Notes under the pieces: model-generated
Told to the model about the DNA's origin: nothing
What the model saw: the letters and a program-made list of their open reading frames with translations, nothing else
Databases searched by the model: none
Part shown: piece by piece, positions 26,393 through 36,200 of the stretch
Layout: each line of letters opens with the position of its first letter
Position numbering within the stretch: position 1 is the stretch's first letter
Position numbers and translations under genes: made by a program
Origin: CAYMFD01 sp964389475
GTDB taxonomy: Bacteria > Bacteroidota > Bacteroidia > Chitinophagales > Saprospiraceae
Reading direction: 5' to 3'
NCBI GenBank assembly: GCA_964389475.1
Contig: CAYMFD010000018.1
Location: forward strand, 1 to 47,854
Length of the DNA stretch: 47,854 nucleotides

Positions 26393-27610
26393 TCACAGTA
26401 TCGGTGAGCAAAGGTAGTGTTTTACTTGCTGATTTCTAGGAACATGCAACAATGATATTTGCGATAAATCCTGAACGTCGTTATTGCGCAATAAGAATTT
26501 GATTTTGTTGCGGTCTGCGGTATAGGTCTCCGTTTCTTCACTGCCTGTAAAAATAACATTTTCAGCAAGTGAGGTTGGGATCCCGTAGTAAGTGCTTACT
26601 TGACGTGTTAAGTCACTGACTAAGGAGGCTGTAGGTGGGTTTTTAGACATATGGATCTTGTGTAATTTTCTATCCAACAATCCTTTTGACAACATCCTTA
26701 AGACAAAGTCACTACTGTCGTAACAATTCTTTAGTACGCAGTAGATGTCATGATCATCTAGTAGGCTAAAGTCCTCTAGGTGTTCTTTCGTAATCATCTC
26801 ATTATCAGTCGATTTGCTTCGTCCTAGAAAGCCTTTTAGTGCTGGGGTGAGTGTCGTGCTATCAGCGACACCATCCGTGGATAGGTAGTGTTGCCAGAAG
26901 TGAATGAGCATTTGCTCAGCACTCAATACGGTTTTATGGAGATAGACCTGCCAATACATAATGTTCCTCGCGATCAGAAATTTTTCGATGCTGTACAGCC
27001 CCTTCTCTTCGATTACAATCTCGTCATTAACCACTCTCAGCATGGTGATAAGACGATCGTATCCTATGATTCCTTCCGCTACGCCGGTGAAGAAAGAGTC
27101 TCGGCTGAGGTAGTCCATACGGTCCATGTCTAGCTGACTGCTGACTAGCTGATGAAAGAACTTTCTTTCGTATTCATCGGTAAAAATGCGGATTGCGAGG
27201 CCCAATCGGCCACCAAACTCCTCATCAAGTACCCGAAAAAACGCGAGTGAGACCGCCTCATGGTCATGTGGGATGATGGAGCCTTCTAGCGCATGACTAA
27301 AGGGACCGTGCCCTATATCGTGTAGTAGGATGGCAATACAAGCGGCCTCGGCCTCGGCTTCGCTGATGTCAGTACCTTTGGCTTGTAAGGTGCTTATCGC
27401 TCTGGTCATAAGATGCGTGGCACCTAGTGCATGGTGAAATCGTGTGTGTACAGCCCCAGGGTAAACTAGGTAGGTCATGCCGGTCTGCGATATCCGCCGT
27501 AGCCGCTGAAAGTATCGATGCTCTATAAGGTCGTAGAGTATCGCGTGAGGAAATGAGATGAGCCCGTAGATCGGGTCATTAAATATTTTGATTTTATTAT
27601 GTGTCGCCAT
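26393..27610 (-). CDS. HD-domain phosphohydrolase
   Basis: The 405-residue protein begins KIKIFNDPIYGLISFP and has the split HD signature: HTRFHHALGATHL, LLHDIGHGPFSHALEG and LDMDRMDYLSRDSFFTG. These supply the metal-binding H...HD...D set. It resembles the dGTPase/SAMHD1-like family found in many bacteria. The probable substrate is a nucleotide, most likely a dNTP, but this is inferred. It is divergent from porX, and the 111-base gap between them holds both control regions. A promoter-like -7 element for the repeat protein downstream lies within its last codons. Confidence 0.85.
   Translation of the reverse strand: MATHNKIKIFNDPIYGLISFPHAILYDLIEHRYFQRLRRISQTGMTYLVYPGAVHTRFHHALGATHLMTRAISTLQAKGTDISEAEAEAACIAILLHDIGHGPFSHALEGSIIPHDHEAVSLAFFRVLDEEFGGRLGLAIRIFTDEYERKFFHQLVSSQLDMDRMDYLSRDSFFTGVAEGIIGYDRLITMLRVVNDEIVIEEKGLYSIEKFLIARNIMYWQVYLHKTVLSAEQMLIHFWQHYLSTDGVADSTTLTPALKGFLGRSKSTDNEMITKEHLEDFSLLDDHDIYCVLKNCYDSSDFVLRMLSKGLLDRKLHKIHMSKNPPTASLVSDLTRQVSTYYGIPTSLAENVIFTGSEETETYTADRNKIKFLLRNNDVQDLSQISLLHVPRNQQVKHYLCSPIL
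26409..26416 (-). promoter_or_regulatory. -7 element TACCTTTG upstream of the repeat protein gene
   Basis: The element matches TAnnTTTG and predicts a leader of about 70-75 bases. No clear -33 element was seen. It lies inside the 3' end of the HD phosphohydrolase gene. Confidence 0.4.
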
Positions 27611-27721
27611 TGCACTATGTGTAGACCTGCGTCCGTTAAGTACGGCCAGAGGCGCTTAGGCTGGTAAAAGTAGCTATAGACGTCGTAACGAATAGAAAAC
27701 CAATTACATACTTTGACATAT

Positions 27722-29278
27722 ATGGACAATCCGATCAAGATATTATGGGCCGATGACGAGATAGACTTGCTCAAGCCTCAACTCTTTTTCTTAGAGAAGA
27801 AAGGGTATGAAGTAGTCACCGTCAGCAATGGTCACGACGCAGTCGAGTATCTAGAGGGTGATCCATCTGTCGACGTCGTATTCCTCGATGAGAGCATGCC
27901 TGGCCTGTCTGGTCTAGAGACACTAGAGCGGATCAAGGTCATTAACGCCTCGCTGCCGGCTGTCATGATTACTAAGAATGAGGCAGAGAACCTCATGGAG
28001 GAGGCAATAGGTAGCCAGATCGATGACTACCTGATCAAGCCCGTCAATCCCAATCAGATACTCCTCACGCTTAAAAAGCTGATAGACAACAAGCGCCTCG
28101 TGAGCGAAAAGACGGCTACCGAATACCAGCAGCAGTTTAGGCAGATAGGCGTCGATATCAACGATAGTCCCGACCATGAGGAGTGGGTCAAGATATATAA
28201 GACGATTATCAACTGGGAGCTGAAGCTCGATGCCTCCGATAATCCGCAGATGAAGGAAATACTGGATATGCAAAAGGCAGAGGCCAATAAGCAGTTTAGC
28301 AAGTATATGGTCCAGTACTACGAGTCGTGGATCAAGAAGGGGGAGGGCCCGGTACGGTCGGATAGCCTCCTGCGTGAGAAGGTCTTTACGCAGATGGATA
28401 CCACTAAACCGGCTGTTTTATTCTTGCTAGATAATTTACGCTACGATCAGTACTTGATTATAGAACCTATCATTAAGGAGATGTTTCGGATAGATAGTCA
28501 GGACCACTTCTACAGTATACTACCTACAAGTACTCAGTATAGCCGCAATTCCATTTTTGCGGGTATGATGCCGTCTGATATCCAGAAGACCTACCCTGAT
28601 ATGTGGTTAAACGACAATCAGCCTGGTGGTAAAAACAATCATGAGGGTGACTTTTTGAAAGGTCAGGTCAAGCGAACCTTTAGACAAGATATGAAGGTCG
28701 GCTATCACAAGATTACCAATGTGCAGGCCGCCAGAAATATGAGCGAGCATATTATCGAGTACCTCCACAATGACTTTACGGCGATCGTCTACAACTTCAT
28801 CGACATGCTATCTCATGCTAGGACGGAGATGGAGGTCCTCAAGGAGCTGGCAGCAGATGAGACTGCATACCGATCACTGACACTGAGTTGGTTTAAGAAT
28901 AGCCCACTATATGCTGCTCTGAGCAAACTGGCTGAGCAAGAGGTCGAGGTCTTTATCACAACAGATCACGGTACCATCAGGGTGCAGCAGCCGAGTAAGG
29001 TCATAGGAGATAAGGAGACATCGACTAACCTGAGATATAAGGTAGGTCGCAACCTAGCGTACGATGATAGAGACGTGCTGGCCTTTAGAGATCCGCATGT
29101 AGTAGGGCTACCTAGGCCCAATATGAGTAGCACCTTCATCTTTGCCAAGGAGGACTACTTCTTCCTATACCCCAATAACTATAACTACCACAACAAGATG
29201 TACCGAGATACTTTCCAGCATGGCGGTATATCGCTAGAAGAGGTTATCTGCCCTGTAGTCAAGCTGAGTCCGAAGTAG
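27722..29278 (+). CDS. porX: T9SS response regulator with PglZ domain
   Basis: ATG at 27722 (MDNPIKILWADDEIDLLKPQ) is preferred over the TTG at 27713. The 518-residue protein has an N-terminal receiver domain (acidic pocket ADDE, phosphoacceptor aspartate at about residue 56 in VVFLDESMPG, conserved lysine in DYLIKPVNP). A coiled connector leads to a C-terminal PglZ/alkaline phosphatase-superfamily domain (LFLLDNLRYDQYL, then IFAGMMPSDIQKTYPDMW, and ITTDHGTI). This architecture is PorX, which with the sensor PorY and sigma factor SigP controls type IX secretion genes and has phosphodiesterase activity in studied cases. PorY is not in the window. Confidence 0.92.
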   Translation: MDNPIKILWADDEIDLLKPQLFFLEKKGYEVVTVSNGHDAVEYLEGDPSVDVVFLDESMPGLSGLETLERIKVINASLPAVMITKNEAENLMEEAIGSQIDDYLIKPVNPNQILLTLKKLIDNKRLVSEKTATEYQQQFRQIGVDINDSPDHEEWVKIYKTIINWELKLDASDNPQMKEILDMQKAEANKQFSKYMVQYYESWIKKGEGPVRSDSLLREKVFTQMDTTKPAVLFLLDNLRYDQYLIIEPIIKEMFRIDSQDHFYSILPTSTQYSRNSIFAGMMPSDIQKTYPDMWLNDNQPGGKNNHEGDFLKGQVKRTFRQDMKVGYHKITNVQAARNMSEHIIEYLHNDFTAIVYNFIDMLSHARTEMEVLKELAADETAYRSLTLSWFKNSPLYAALSKLAEQEVEVFITTDHGTIRVQQPSKVIGDKETSTNLRYKVGRNLAYDDRDVLAFRDPHVVGLPRPNMSSTFIFAKEDYFFLYPNNYNYHNKMYRDTFQHGGISLEEVICPVVKLSPK

Positions 29279-29340
29279 GGAAGCACATATAGAGCCTGCC
29301 TTGTTGAATATCGAGTTGTAGTACCGATTAATCCTACCTA

Positions 29341-30780
29341 CTACTTATTGTCAAAGGTATATGGAAACTTCCCCGGGTAGTTCTGGTAGTATCCTTCTAG
29401 CACGACGGTACCCTTCCTCTCTTTAAGAAAGGTAACGAGGTCGTCAGCTGATTGGATATTGGTCTGGTTGGCCATCGTGACTATGAAGCCAGGTTCGAGG
29501 TTGGTCTGATCGATTGTACTACCAGCGTAGACGGATACCACATAGGCACCGCTGAGCTGCATGATCGTCTTCTCTGAGCTATCCATATCCCGTATTTCTA
29601 TACCAAGGTCGATGAGAACTTTGTCCTTGCGTACAGCGACGAAGTCTGTAGTATTGAGGTTGTTTTTAAGCGTTACCTCGGCGGTAGCTCGCTTGTTGTC
29701 ACGCAGATAGATGACGGTAAGTATATCGCCAGGTCTGTAGCGGCCTACTTGCTCCGTAAACTCTGGTACACCACCGATCTCGACATCATTGATACCTACG
29801 ATGACGTCACCGATGACTAGGCCTGCGTCCTTGGCAGCGCTACCGCTCGTAAAGCCGGAGAGGAGTACACCATTGACCTCGACTAGGTTGATATCATTGG
29901 CGATACTAGCGTCTACATTGTTGATACGGACACCCATCCAGCCACGCTGTACCGCTCCGTACTCTATGATATCAGCAATGATCTTGCTGGCCAGATTGAT
30001 AGGTACGGCGAATGAGAAGCCTTCATAGCCGCCAGACTTAGTAAGGATAGCCGTATTGATGCCGATGAGCTTGCCCGCTGTATTGACGAGAGCTCCACCG
30101 CTGTTGCCAGGGTTGACTGCCGCATCGGTCTGTAGGAAGGACTCGATACCTTCCGTACCCATTAGCTCGATGCTCCGTCCTTTAGCAGATATAATACCCG
30201 CCGTGACGGTACTCGATAGCTTGAGCGGATTGCCGACTGCTAGCACCCACTCACCGACCTGCACCTCATCACTATTGCCAAAGGCGAGGTGGGGTACGTC
30301 TTGCACGTTGATCTTTAATACGGCAAGGTCGGTAGCTATGTCAGAGCCGACTACCTCTGCGAGGAACTCTCTGCGGTCATTTAGTATGATCTCTACCTTA
30401 TCAGCGTCGTCTATCACGTGCTTGTTAGTCACGATGTAGCCATCCGTAGATACCAATACACCAGATCCTGTGGAGCTGTTGTATACACGATTTAGCCGCG
30501 TGCTACGGTCAGATACGGTGAGGGCTCTGATAAATACGACAGAAGGTCTTGCGATATCAGCTGCCGTGGTAAAGCTAGTCGGCGTACTGCTCGAAAACTG
30601 ACTGGCTAGACGATCATTAAATAGTATCTCCTGCTGGGCTACTCTACGGGCTCGCTGCTCCACCTGCTCGATGATATGCTCACTAGGTGCCGTAAATAGT
30701 ATGGTGGTGAATCCTCCCAGTAGGCCGCAGAAGAGACATAAGATAGTGAGTCCGAATAAAGTGCTAGGAGATAGTCGCAT
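29341..30780 (-). CDS. HtrA/DegP-type serine protease with PDZ domain
   Basis: The 479-residue protein has an N-terminal membrane anchor or signal (LFGLTILCLFCGLLGGFTTILF), then a trypsin-like domain with the complete triad: His at about 121 (IVTNKHVID), Asp at about 151 (IATDLAVLKI) and Ser at about 227 (NPGNSGGALVN). A PDZ domain follows from about residue 275 (GWMGVRINNVDAS), with a second, weaker PDZ-like segment toward the C-terminus. It probably degrades or refolds damaged periplasmic proteins. It converges with porX and is divergent from dapF. Confidence 0.9.
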   Translation of the reverse strand: MRLSPSTLFGLTILCLFCGLLGGFTTILFTAPSEHIIEQVEQRARRVAQQEILFNDRLASQFSSSTPTSFTTAADIARPSVVFIRALTVSDRSTRLNRVYNSSTGSGVLVSTDGYIVTNKHVIDDADKVEIILNDRREFLAEVVGSDIATDLAVLKINVQDVPHLAFGNSDEVQVGEWVLAVGNPLKLSSTVTAGIISAKGRSIELMGTEGIESFLQTDAAVNPGNSGGALVNTAGKLIGINTAILTKSGGYEGFSFAVPINLASKIIADIIEYGAVQRGWMGVRINNVDASIANDINLVEVNGVLLSGFTSGSAAKDAGLVIGDVIVGINDVEIGGVPEFTEQVGRYRPGDILTVIYLRDNKRATAEVTLKNNLNTTDFVAVRKDKVLIDLGIEIRDMDSSEKTIMQLSGAYVVSVYAGSTIDQTNLEPGFIVTMANQTNIQSADDLVTFLKERKGTVVLEGYYQNYPGKFPYTFDNK

Positions 30781-30938
30781 GGGTAATAAATTGAATATAA
30801 AGGTAGACCAATTACCACGTCTGTGGGTGAGTTATTATTGCAGAGTATCCATCATGCTATATAATGGTGGGGATAGATCCTTTATCGCTGGGATGTCTTT
30901 ACCTTCATAGTAGCTTTAATAATCGTAACAATTATCAC

Positions 30939-31718
30939 ATGTCTACAAGCATACCATTCGTCAAGTACCACGGCACAGGCAATGATTTTGTTATCATCGA
31001 CCAGAGAGCGGTCGCCTACATTGCGTACGATCAGGTAGCTTTGATAGCACGGATGTGCCGCCGACACTTCGGCATCGGTGCTGACGGCCTTATGATCCTT
31101 GCGGCGTCTGATGAGGCAGACTTTGAGATGGTCTACTTTAATGCTGATGGAGGGCGGTCTACCATGTGTGGTAATGGAGGGCGGTGCATCGTCCACTTCG
31201 CCAGAGAGCTAGGGATCATCGATGCCCAGACTAGTTTTATAGCTATCGACAAGCTGTACGAGGCTAGGATAGAGGGGGATGCTATCTCACTGCGGATGCC
31301 TGATGTTGACTCGATTAGCAGAGATGGGGATGCTTATGTCTTAGATACAGGTAGCCCGCACTATGTCAAGTTGGCTGATGAGGCTGCCCACGCTGATATC
31401 GTAGATTATGGAGCCTCTGTCAGGTATAACGATAGGTATAAGGCAGACGGCATTAATGTAAACTTACTTACAGCTCGATCAGGAGATATACTAGTGACGA
31501 CCTACGAGCGAGGAGTTGAGGATATGACGCTTAGTTGTGGGACTGGAGTGACTGCTGCGGCAATCGTAGCCCATAAAAATGGAGCAGTATCTCCTGTGGC
31601 AGTGAGTACACCTGGGGGCAGACTAGAGGTTTCTTTTAGTGAGAAAGGCGGCGATTACCATGATGTATGGCTGACAGGGCCGGCACAGCGAGTGTACAGT
31701 GGCGTATGGCTAGGCTAG
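30939..31718 (+). CDS. dapF: Diaminopimelate epimerase
   Basis: DapF converts LL- to meso-diaminopimelate for lysine and peptidoglycan synthesis. ATG at 30939 (MSTSIPFVKYHGTGNDFVIID) gives the family N-terminus; upstream in-frame starts only add unrelated residues. The two catalytic cysteines are in STMCGNGGRC (about residue 77) and TLSCGTGVTAAA (about residue 200). The 259-residue length is normal. The gene shares its CTAG stop with the small convergent gene downstream. Confidence 0.93.
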   Translation: MSTSIPFVKYHGTGNDFVIIDQRAVAYIAYDQVALIARMCRRHFGIGADGLMILAASDEADFEMVYFNADGGRSTMCGNGGRCIVHFARELGIIDAQTSFIAIDKLYEARIEGDAISLRMPDVDSISRDGDAYVLDTGSPHYVKLADEAAHADIVDYGASVRYNDRYKADGINVNLLTARSGDILVTTYERGVEDMTLSCGTGVTAAAIVAHKNGAVSPVAVSTPGGRLEVSFSEKGGDYHDVWLTGPAQRVYSGVWLG

Positions 31719-31945
31719 TTATTGGATAATCTACGTGTTGCAGAGTCGACTAGCTTTTCTACGATAAGATCGATCATTTCGATATCAGGCAGTATGCTCG
31801 GATTATCATCGGTAAGCTGGTTGTCGATGCTGAGAGAGGTAGACTGCAGGTGCTGGTTTTCGGCGAGCAAAAAAGTGCTACAACCTAGGCTTACGACAAA
31901 TAATGCTGCAATCATCAAGGAAGTGGGTGAGAGATGCTTTTTCAT
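31715..31945 (-). CDS. Small exported protein of unknown function
   Basis: The ATG at 31945 gives a 76-residue protein, MKKHLSPTSLMIAALFVVSLGC, with a signal-peptide-like start (a lipobox-like LGC is not fully canonical). The rest is short and rich in Ser, Asp and Leu with no motif I recognise. An in-frame start at 31993 adds 16 unhelpful residues. It ends in the same CTAG that stops dapF on the other strand. The signal and the tight stop overlap argue that it is real, but it may be spurious. Confidence 0.5.
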   Translation of the reverse strand: MKKHLSPTSLMIAALFVVSLGCSTFLLAENQHLQSTSLSIDNQLTDDNPSILPDIEMIDLIVEKLVDSATRRLSNN

Positions 31946-32037
31946 TTGGTGGGGGGCGATGAGTAATGACTGTACAGCTAGTAACGAGGTCACCTAAGTA
32001 AAAGTTACAGTGATCATAAAAAAAGCATAAGACCTAC

Positions 32038-33219
32038 TTAGTAAATCGTGTAATACCCTGTCTTGAGATAGCTGCCTTGAGGAAAAGCGATAGGGTGATC
32101 TACATCGTGAAAGTGTGTGGCGTCGAGTTGAAACTGGCGACCTGTAGCAGATAGCCCAGCCTCGCAAGCTTCAAAAAAATCCCTTGCCTCAACCCTCGCA
32201 CTACAACTCGCTAACAGCAATGTGCCATGGCGCTGTACGAGCTGGCTGGCTTGCTTGGCGAGTCGCTTGTACTGCTTGATCGCTAGTTCTGTCTCCTCTT
32301 GGCGTTTGGCAAATGACGGAGGGTCTACCACCACGATGTCGAACTTCTGCCGCTGACTCTGGAGTAGATCTATAGCCTCGAAGGCATCCATCGCCATGGT
32401 CTCATGGGTGCATTGATGATCATTGAGTGAGATATTGTACTTGGCGATCTCTAGTGCCTGACGACTGATATCGACACTTACCACCTTGGTCGCACCACCC
32501 GCAGCCGCATGGGTAGAGAAGCCACCCGCGTAAGAGAAGATATCTAGGACCGTCTTGCCCTTACTCATCTGTCCTACGCGGTGCCTATTGGCCCGATGAT
32601 CTAAGAAGTAGCCGGTCTTGTGTCCATTGATCACATGAGCAGAAAACTTGACACCATGCTCTACAAAGTGTACGAGTGGGTCGGTCAGTCGTCCTCGTAC
32701 GCAGACGCCATTGGCGAGTTGGTCATCCTGCTGTAGTAGTCTACTGCTGCGCTGGACGATGGCCGCAGGCGCAATCACCCGCTCTATGCTATCATATATC
32801 TGATTGAGATAGGGTAGCCATACGGCGCTGTAGACTTTTACGACGCATACACTGTCGTAGACGTCTGCGACTATGCCGGGCAGTCCGTCATTTTCTCCAT
32901 GTAGCAGGCGGTAGCCATTAGTGTCGCTGGCTATGAGTTCGCTTCTGATTTCGTAGGATGCTCGTACCTTACCTTCCCAGAATAAGGCGTCTATCTGAGC
33001 AGGCCCTTCGTGGTATATGACCTTGATTCTGATCGGTGACACGGGGTCATATAGCCCTATGGCCATCACCTTGTTTTTCTTGCTACCGTAGATGATGCAA
33101 AGGTCGCCAGGCTGCCCTTCTTTAGAGAGTTTTGTGATCGACGAGGCATAGACCCAGGGGTGTTGAGCCCTGAGTGCCCTTTCACCTGCTTTGCTGACCT
33201 TGACTGCTATATTACCCAT
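32038..33219 (-). CDS. RlmI-like 23S rRNA (cytosine-C5) methyltransferase
   Basis: The 393-residue protein has an N-terminal PUA-like domain (residues about 1-75, with HPWVYASSI) and a C-terminal class I SAM-dependent methyltransferase domain. SAM-binding motif I is VLDIFSYAGGFSTHAAAGGA, followed by the DPPSFAK catalytic-loop motif and LASCSARVEARDF. This order matches RlmI, which makes m5C1962 in 23S rRNA; the exact position here is inferred. It follows the AsmA-like gene with a 54-base gap containing a -7 motif. Confidence 0.88.
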   Translation of the reverse strand: MGNIAVKVSKAGERALRAQHPWVYASSITKLSKEGQPGDLCIIYGSKKNKVMAIGLYDPVSPIRIKVIYHEGPAQIDALFWEGKVRASYEIRSELIASDTNGYRLLHGENDGLPGIVADVYDSVCVVKVYSAVWLPYLNQIYDSIERVIAPAAIVQRSSRLLQQDDQLANGVCVRGRLTDPLVHFVEHGVKFSAHVINGHKTGYFLDHRANRHRVGQMSKGKTVLDIFSYAGGFSTHAAAGGATKVVSVDISRQALEIAKYNISLNDHQCTHETMAMDAFEAIDLLQSQRQKFDIVVVDPPSFAKRQEETELAIKQYKRLAKQASQLVQRHGTLLLASCSARVEARDFFEACEAGLSATGRQFQLDATHFHDVDHPIAFPQGSYLKTGYYTIY

Positions 33220-33227
33220 TCGATAGG

Positions 33228-33235
33228 CAAAGGTA
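33228..33235 (-). promoter_or_regulatory. -7 element TACCTTTG upstream of the rlmI-like gene
   Basis: The element matches TAnnTTTG and lies 9 bases before the ATG, so the transcript would have almost no leader. A TTG 17 bases further upstream is two bases short of ideal spacing. Confidence 0.4.
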
Positions 33236-33273
33236 GCTCGTTACCAAGGCTCCAAGACTAATAATGCCTATGC

Positions 33274-36200
33274 TTATTTATCCTTCTTCTTTTTCTTCTT
33301 GAATGGGTTGAAGTCATTGAGCTTATCCTTGATCTTGTCCACCTCCTCTTGCGTCTTATCGCCTAGGATCTCTTCGGCCTTCTTTTCTAGCTCTTGTTGT
33401 ATGGAGTCTGTCACGACCTTGCCAGCTGTTTCCTTGATGATCTCTTTGGCTTTCTCCTTTGCCTTTTCTTTGGCCTTGTCTACCTCTTTGTCGATCGCTC
33501 TATTGACGGAGTCCTTAACCTCTTCGACGATGGTCTCTACACTATCTCTCACGACTTTCTCGGCCTTCTTGACAGCCGTTCTTACCGTATCCTCGACGGA
33601 CGCTTTGACTTCCTCCACCTTATCGGTCGCAGCCTCCTTGAGAGCGGATTTGAGGTCGGGGTTATCAGTGGTGCCTACAGGCTTGATCTTGATAGTCGGG
33701 TTGGTGATACTACCGCCTAGCGTGGCGAGTATGTCGATGTAATCGCCCGTGCTGATATCCAGCCCTAGTCTACCCGCCTGACTCTCGAGTAGCTGTAGCC
33801 CTTGGTCGGCAACTGCTCCCACGGATGACTGCTTGAGGAGTTCGCGGGGTATCTGCATGAGTACCTCGTAGTTCATGTCGGTGGTAAGGCTGTGGTTACC
33901 GCTTACGACCATGTCTATCTCCTTGTACTTGACCTCTTGTGGTTTGAGCTCGAGCCTCCCGTCTTTGATGGTAATCCAGTTGCGGGTGTTTTCGATAGCG
34001 AGTTTTTTGAGCTCATTGACACTCAGCTTATCCGCTAATCGCTCTACGGGTTGAAAACCAGCAAGGCGACCATTTAGCGTCTCGATATAGCCACTAGCAT
34101 CTATAGAGTTGAGGTCTGGCATCATACTATTGTTGAGCTTGCCCTCCATGACTAGTGTACTGTTAAAGATACCCTCTACGTAGCGCATGATGGGTGCGAA
34201 TGCCTTGATCGGTGATAGGGTATTGTATGCCTTGCTAAAGTCAATCTGATTCATATTATACTTAAAGGCATAGGCGGGCTCGCTAATATCCTTGGTATCG
34301 TAATTACCAGAAAACTGCATATTACCACCTAGCGTCTGGGCACTTGCTTTGGTAATCTCGGCAGATTGGTTGATGACGTCGAGGCTGCCTACCATAGACT
34401 TAAGCACTAGATCATCATACACAAATGTGCCTATGTCAAAGTCACTATGTATCTCTAGATCTGCCGGTATAGGCACGACGCCTTCGGCATCCGCCTCATC
34501 GCTGTCAGCCTCTGTCGAGAAGTCCCGCATTACTAGGCGGTCGCTTGTCACCGCAATATCACCTGTGAGTGGTCCTCGGCCAGAGAGGTAGCTAGATAGG
34601 TCGTCGAATCGACCTTTGACAGATAGATCACTCTCGCCTACTTTGGTCTGGCCATTGTCGATGATGAGGGCATCTTGCTTGAGTGAGCCACTGGCCTTTA
34701 AGTCTACTAGGGTGTATGGCGTGTAGATCAGCTCGTCAGCCGTGTAGTCGATATTTACCTGGTAGGCAGACAGGTCTACTGTCGTAGTTGCCGCAGTAGT
34801 GGTGTCTGTAGTCGTCATCCACTCATCGAGGTTGACCGACTTACTACTACCACGACCTGTTAGTATCAAGGGCTTTTCGTCGACGATGTAGCTGGCTACG
34901 TTATCTACTTTGACGTCGAGGCTGAGGTCAGAGCTGCCTACTTGCCCATCCTGTACGGTGAGCAGTGCCGTCTGATTATCAAATTGTACATCTGCAGTAG
35001 GGATTGATACAGCCTGCATATCCGTCGTCTTGACCTTCAGGTCTCTGGTTGATAGATCTCCCGATAGGGTGGAACCCGCGATCTCACCAGATTCGATACT
35101 AGCAGCATCTATATCAAAGGTCATGTCTGCCGTCATCTGGCCGCTGAGGACTTCTATGTCTGGGTGGTCTAGTGTCTGCTTAACAGCTGCTAGGTCTATT
35201 GCTCCCTTGAGGTGTCCTTTAGCGCTGGTACTACCCAGTGCATCTTTGATGTGCAGTTGACCATCTATAGGCTGTCCGTCTATCTGTAGTGTGAATGGCT
35301 CAATATCTACGCTGAGGTCAGACAGATCGGCTCGTGTAGACGAAATAGATGCATTGACATTGACATTACTGATCTTGTGGCTACTCCCGCCATAGGCTAG
35401 TTGGCCGTTGCTGAGTACTAGGTCAGCTTTTATGGCAGGGTAGGTGTTACCACCTGAGCCATATAGACCATTGATCTTGGCATTAAACGATCCTGTGCCA
35501 GCTGCGTCTACGCCTTGGTATCTAACCTCATCATACACGAACGGGATGGCACTTGCCACATCGGCGAATGCGGTGCTAGGACTAGACAGGTCTAGGTTGA
35601 TTTTCATACCATTATTGACAAGCTGTATTGTACCATCAGCGTTGAGGGCAAGCTGGTTGACCTTAAGGGTATTTTCTTGTATCGTGTATAGCTGCTGAGA
35701 CTGATCTACGGCGATATTAGCATCCAACTGTAGGCGGGCCTTACGTAGGTAGGTGACGTTATCCATCGATACAGAGGTCTGATCTATGTCCGTATCCGTG
35801 TCTAGTACGAATGCTACATCGCTAAACGAGCCACTACCGGCATGATTGACACCCTTCATTACTACCTGAGTAGCACTTGACTGGTCCATGTAGCGGAGGG
35901 TACCATCTATGATTTCATATTTTTTCAAATCTAGGGTATAAGCTAGACTACTGGTATCTGTACTGGTAGAGATGTCGTAGTTAGCACTACCATCTAGGAG
36001 TATGGATACATGGATGGAAGGTCGGACTATTTTCACAAAATTAACCTCATACGGCCTCGTCTCTGACCATAGCGACGGTAGATTGATACCTACCTGCAGT
36101 GCATCCGTAGCTAGTAATTGCGTACCGTCGAATCTCCCCACACCATCGATCGTCAGGTCATTGACACTTACGTTTAAATCCGGAAATGACTTGAAGAAAG

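Noticed and set aside
33299..33742. 147-codon plus-strand frame rich in Ser, Leu and Thr
   Set aside because: It is the antisense shadow of the Lys/Glu-rich AsmA tail.
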